The notes under the pieces are model-generated. The model saw only the letters and a program-made list of their open reading frames with translations. It made no database searches and had not been told where the DNA came from. Shown in pieces: positions 61,105 to 64,000 of a DNA stretch of 64,000 bases. Source of the DNA: Flammeovirgaceae bacterium UBA2786 (GTDB lineage Bacteria; Bacteroidota; Bacteroidia; Cytophagales; Cyclobacteriaceae). A program made the translations under genes and the position numbers. The stretch lies in the NCBI GenBank assembly GCA_002352225.1, contig DEIA01000081.1:17654-81653 (forward strand), read 5' to 3'. Numbering within the stretch: position 1 is the first letter of the stretch; each line of letters opens with the position of its first letter.

Positions 61105-61521
61105 TTACTTTTGCCCCTTCTGTTTTTTTAACTCATCCGCACACTTCTCAAAAAATATGTAATCCAACCCGGGGAAGTTATTTCGATAGCTCAAATCGAA
61201 ATAACCTATAACCATTTTCTGGTCAATTAGAATACCTGAATCAAGTTGAAAGATTAGATTTTGAAAACCCTCTTCTCGTATAAACCTTGCTTTTTGTGTG
61301 TAGATTTGAAATGCTACCGTTAATAGTAGCGGGTCGGCTTTTTGAACATCCGGTTTATATTGTTGTTCGGAGAACTTCAATAGGTAAGGTTTAAGATTTT
61401 TCTCAAAAGTATCAGCAACCTTATTGAACTCTTCTTTAAAAACTTCTTTTTGCTTGTCTTTTAATTGACAAAAACCGGATACTGGTAAAATAAGGGTCAC
61501 AATTAAAAATCTCAGGTTCAT
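61105..61521 (-). CDS. Small exported protein of unknown function
   Basis: The 138-residue protein has a signal peptide (FLIVTLILPVSGFC). A charged helical region (KEVFKEEFNKVADTFEKNLK) follows, and a final KCADELKKQKGQK. No domain is recognised. It follows the poly-C lipoprotein gene by 12 nt on the same strand, so the two may be co-transcribed and their expression could depend on the same upstream signals. Confidence 0.55.
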   Translation of the reverse strand: MNLRFLIVTLILPVSGFCQLKDKQKEVFKEEFNKVADTFEKNLKPYLLKFSEQQYKPDVQKADPLLLTVAFQIYTQKARFIREEGFQNLIFQLDSGILIDQKMVIGYFDLSYRNNFPGLDYIFFEKCADELKKQKGQK

Positions 61522-61533
61522 AGTGCTGGAATT

Positions 61534-62141
61534 TTATTGGTTCGGGCCATTTTTACATCCATTCATACAACCGGCATAATGGATAGATCGAAACTTATGA
61601 TAATCTATACCTTCGGCAGCAGGCCATGCAATTATTGAATCCATAGTACAAAAGCCATCACAGGTTACAAGCCACCAAATCAATGAACCACTACGCTGAT
61701 TTGATACTAAATCCATTTTGTACTCAAAACGTATGCGCGCGTCAATGATTTCAATCAGGTCTTTTTTCATGAAGGAATAGTCAGAATTCAAATGATTTAT
61801 TGTTGACTGAAGAAATTGTAAAGCTTCGTCTCTAAAACCGATCTCTTTGAGAAAAATTCCGGATTCTTTAAAATCAATTTTGTTCTTTTTTTCAAGCTCT
61901 GAAAAGTAGTATTGCAACTTAACTGAGTCCGATTCGGACAACGCGGCTATCGCTTTTCGATTCTCCAGGTGAAGATGTATAAATGAACCAAAGTCATTTG
62001 ACCTATTGAGAACTTCTTCAAGGTCTATTCGATCAAGTTCAATTTTTTCCTGTATCAAATCTTGATTACAGCCAGTAACGAAAAAAATAAAAACCAGAAC
62101 TATTCCTCGAATAATTCTGGGGGGGGGGTAAGTTGTATCAT
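61534..62141 (-). CDS. Putative lipoprotein gene put out of frame by a ten-cytosine tract
   Basis: From the TTG at 62058 the frame codes for 174 residues. The same frame continues upstream without a stop as GIVLVFIFFVTGC followed by NQD, a perfect lipoprotein signal peptide with lipobox VTGC. An ATG (62139-62141) begins MIQLTPPP, but ten C's (62119-62128) place it one base out. With eleven C's the reading is continuous: MIQLTPPPRIIRGIVLVFIF and onward, a 202-residue lipoprotein. As given, translation from the ATG ends after 13 residues (MIQLTPPPELFEE). The product has a Cys-rich C-terminus (CDGFCTM; CMNGCKN) and no known family. Confidence 0.6.
62119..62128. repeat. Ten-base G/C homopolymer
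   Basis: A run of ten G on the plus strand, within the 5' end of a minus-strand gene. The length is within the range at which slippage in replication becomes frequent. It is the only homopolymer of G or C of this size noticed in the window. Confidence 0.9.
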
Positions 62142-62294
62142 AAAAATTTTTAGTTATTGACTAAAATATAGCTCCAGAGGATTGGGCTATCCAAATTCAT
62201 GGTAGCCTCATTATGTAATATTTTTAGATGAATTCTACTCCTTAATAGGGTGTTTTAGATTTTAAAAGCTGTTTATTTAGAGTTTGACAAGCGA

Positions 62295-62327
62295 TTTGTT
62301 AATTTGTTTATTGTAATATTATTTTTA
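62295..62327 (+). promoter_or_regulatory. Putative promoter for ruvX
   Basis: TTTG (62295-62298) is followed after 21 nt by TATTTTTA (62320-62327), one mismatch from TAnnTTTG. The spacing is in the expected range. It lies immediately before the ATG at 62329. The rest of the 62142-62328 gap shows no gene. Confidence 0.4.
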
Positions 62328-62328
62328 A

Positions 62329-62745
62329 ATGGGAAGATTTCTGGCCATTGATTACGGAACCAAACGAACGGGTTTGGCTGTAACTGATCCGCTTAAAATT
62401 ATTGCTACTGCGTTGGACACCGTTGAAACATCTACGTTGCTCACCTACCTAAAAAGCTATTTTCAAAAAGAACCGGTAGATCAAGTCATCATTGGGCTGC
62501 CTAAAAAACTAAACAACACCGATTCTGAAACGGCACCCGCAGTACGTGCTTTTGTTGAGAAATTTAAAACCACATTTCCAGCTACCCCTATTTCTACTAT
62601 TGATGAACGATTTACTTCTTCCATTGCGCAGCAAGCTATGTTGGCTGGGGGTATGAAGAAGAAAGACCGGCAAACCAAGGGCAATGTAGATAAGATAAGC
62701 GCAGTACTTATTCTGCAGGATTTTTTAACCATGCGGAAAGTTTAG
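62329..62745 (+). CDS. ruvX: RuvX/YqgF-type Holliday-junction resolvase-like nuclease
   Basis: The 138-residue RNase H-like protein begins FLAIDYGTKRTGLAVTDPLK, with the first catalytic Asp. The second acidic motif is STIDERFTSSIAQQ, and the final one (DKISAVLILQDFL) closes the active site. YqgF proteins act in rRNA processing or junction resolution. Its proximity to def (about 610 nt downstream on the same strand, with one opposite-strand gene between) is common in Bacteroidota. Confidence 0.93.
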   Translation: MGRFLAIDYGTKRTGLAVTDPLKIIATALDTVETSTLLTYLKSYFQKEPVDQVIIGLPKKLNNTDSETAPAVRAFVEKFKTTFPATPISTIDERFTSSIAQQAMLAGGMKKKDRQTKGNVDKISAVLILQDFLTMRKV

Positions 62746-63275
62746 CTACAAGGCTTGCTCAAATCAAAATCTGCGTGAAAACGCAATTGTCCGTCTCGTT
62801 TCAATATATAGCTCAACGTTTTTTTGTCTTTACTTAAAATCAGGCCCCACTCGTTTGTGGCTGCTGCCGGAATAAGCTCTGCGGTGTGCTTATCGGCAGG
62901 GAATGCGTGAGCGAATGAATCGCCACCAGTTTTTGCATAACCTCCGTACATCGTAACCTTATCGGGAGTGCCATCTTCATGGCGATGATCGTGCTTTAGC
63001 AGAAAACCGGTTTCGTCTAAGGTAAGTACCCATGTTCTGGACTTATCTTCCCCAACCAGAAAAGGAATGCGAACTTCTTTATCCGTGCAGGTAGAAAAAA
63101 TTATTTTAAGAGCCTGTCCCTTAAAGGGATTTTTTTCTTCTTCCGGAAAGATGGCTTTGCCTGCAAACGACTGGCCGCAAAAGGCGTTTAAATTTTTTAG
63201 AAATTCTTTCTCAGCCCTTTGGGCTATTGCTACATGGCCAAGCAGAATAAATAGTGTTACCGGTGCAATTCTCAT
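62742..63275 (-). CDS. Exported protein of unknown function
   Basis: The 177-residue protein carries a signal peptide (MRIAPVTLFILLGHVAIAQR). A beta-rich sandwich-like domain follows (LKIIFSTCTDKEVRIPFLVG, TRTWVLTLDETG-like block near residue 80, and KKTLSYILKRDGQLRF). Two cysteines could pair. No enzymatic motif is recognised. It converges with ruvX, with a 4-nt overlap of stops. Confidence 0.6.
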   Translation of the reverse strand: MRIAPVTLFILLGHVAIAQRAEKEFLKNLNAFCGQSFAGKAIFPEEEKNPFKGQALKIIFSTCTDKEVRIPFLVGEDKSRTWVLTLDETGFLLKHDHRHEDGTPDKVTMYGGYAKTGGDSFAHAFPADKHTAELIPAAATNEWGLILSKDKKTLSYILKRDGQLRFHADFDLSKPCS

Positions 63276-63331
63276 GGTTCAAAATACATAAACCGGGTAA
63301 TTGTACCATGTAATACCCCAAATAATATGGT

Positions 63332-63339
63332 TATTTTTG
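63332..63339 (+). promoter_or_regulatory. Putative -7 box for def
   Basis: TATTTTTG matches TAnnTTTG and ends 18 nt before the def ATG at 63358. Confidence 0.5.
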
Positions 63340-63357
63340 CACTTCAATTAATTGACA

Positions 63358-63912
63358 ATGATTTACCCTATTGTAATGTATGGCGATGCTGTTTTGCGTA
63401 AGCGCGCCACGGATATAGAGAAAGGCACAGATTTAACTCAGTTGGTTTCTGATATGTATGAAACCATGCATGAAGCTAATGGCATTGGGTTGGCAGCTCC
63501 CCAGATTGGCAAAAGCATTCGTTTGTTTGTAGTAGATGGCACAACCCTGGAAGATGAACCTGATCTGAAAGATTTTAAAAAGACATTTGTAAACCCACAA
63601 ATACTGGACGAGCACGGAGAGGAGTGGGAGTTTGAAGAAGGCTGCCTGAGTATTCCCAACATTCGCGAGGGAGTTTGGCGTAAAGAAACGGTTCGCATAA
63701 AATATTTTGATGAAAACTGGAACGCCTTTGAAGAAGAGTTTGATGACATGAAGGCGCGTATTATTCAACATGAGTATGACCACATAGAAGGAAAACTTTT
63801 TATTGACTATCTGAGCCCGCTAAAAAAGCGCATGTTGAAAGGTAAACTCACCAACATCAGCAAAGGCGATGTGGATACCGAATATCGGATTGCAGCACCG
63901 TTGAAGAAGTAA
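63358..63912 (+). CDS. def: Peptide deformylase
   Basis: Def removes the formyl group from the N-terminal Met of nascent proteins using a metal (Fe or Ni). The three motifs are present: GIGLAAPQIG, EEGCLSIP (Cys ligand) and HEYDHIEGKLF (two His and Glu). The ATG at 63358 (MIYPIVMYGDAVLR) gives 184 residues, better than a TTG two codons upstream. After its stop, 63913-64000 is AT-rich with short inverted TTGAAATT-type repeats; a six-codon ATG frame there ends at once, so no gene is called. Confidence 0.96.
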   Translation: MIYPIVMYGDAVLRKRATDIEKGTDLTQLVSDMYETMHEANGIGLAAPQIGKSIRLFVVDGTTLEDEPDLKDFKKTFVNPQILDEHGEEWEFEEGCLSIPNIREGVWRKETVRIKYFDENWNAFEEEFDDMKARIIQHEYDHIEGKLFIDYLSPLKKRMLKGKLTNISKGDVDTEYRIAAPLKK

Positions 63913-64000
63913 ATTTCTTGAAATTGACTTTCGAAATTTGAAATTTTTAGTAAATTGAATTTCCAAATTCAAAAAATATGAAAAACTCAAAAAATTAAGT

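Noticed and set aside
63913..64000. New gene starting at the right end (ATGAAAAAC)
   Set aside because: It stops after six codons; the region is AT-rich with short inverted repeats only.

Overview
The window reads as a chromosomal segment of a Bacteroidota bacterium, most likely class Cytophagia (order Cytophagales). The evidence is a PorP/SprF protein directly upstream of a surface protein with a gliding-motility-type (T9SS type B) C-terminal domain, DUF4834 and DUF5686 proteins, a TonB-dependent receptor with a CarboxypepD_reg domain, ECF sigma/anti-sigma pairs, a CarB without the allosteric domain, and several promoter boxes of the Bacteroidota form TAnnTTTG. No rRNA, tRNA, CRISPR array or complete IS element was seen. 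Coding is dense, with many 1-17 nt overlaps.

Layout. 1-9.4 kb: the start of secA (running off the left edge), a decayed dapF 3' fragment, a propeller-like lipoprotein gene, a frameshifted antitoxin-like gene, intact dapF, a DUF4834 gene, carB, a GMC oxidoreductase and a serine hydrolase. 9.4-15.7 kb: a cytochrome c maturation cluster (ccmB, ccmC, ccmD-like, ccmE, ccmF), split by an opposite-strand membrane-protein gene. 15.7-26.1 kb: nucleotide-sugar and polysaccharide genes (two NDP-sugar epimerases, a UDP-sugar dehydrogenase, rfbA/rfbC/rfbB, a WecA-like phosphotransferase, a DegT aminotransferase), overlapping pheS, a 3-hydroxyacyl-CoA dehydrogenase and a Rieske-like lipoprotein, and closed by a bidirectional terminator. 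26.1-32.4 kb: an amino-acid permease, a sigma/anti-sigma-TonB pair and three glycosyltransferase-type genes. 32.5-37.2 kb: sigma factor, anti-sigma, gmk, nadD and a DUF5686 outer-membrane protein. 37.2-40.1 kb: a selenium cassette (mnmH, selD, WYL-like orf) with a small GxxExxY gene flanked by inverted repeats lodged inside it. 40.1-46.6 kb: a SUMF1 protein, ECF sigma/anti-sigma, PorP/SprF and a BspA-like T9SS cargo whose signal-peptide region carries a palindromic insertion, followed by the wreck of a second T9SS C-terminal domain. 46.7-51.9 kb: an AAA/DUF4143 gene, then lgt, frr, pyrH, a YicG-type channel and a biotin carrier protein. 52-64 kb: a TPP riboswitch with an outer-membrane receptor, a UbiA-type prenyltransferase, purN, thioesterase, homogentisate dioxygenase, CtpA-type protease, a RIC/hemerythrin protein, ruvX and def.

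The most interesting signals are accessory structures set among housekeeping genes. The first is a ten-cytosine tract that puts a lipoprotein signal peptide one base out of frame with its gene (62.1 kb), which suggests phase variation. The second is the inverted-repeat-bounded GxxExxY unit that supplies the last codons of mnmH (38.2 kb). The third is an in-frame 111-nt nested palindrome between the n- and h-regions of a T9SS cargo signal peptide (44.3 kb). Others are the ccm cluster with a CxxxY-type CcmE and no ccmA/G/H in view, and the small WYL-like protein translationally coupled to selD. Homopolymer-dependent claims could also be sequencing errors, and this is stated where it applies.
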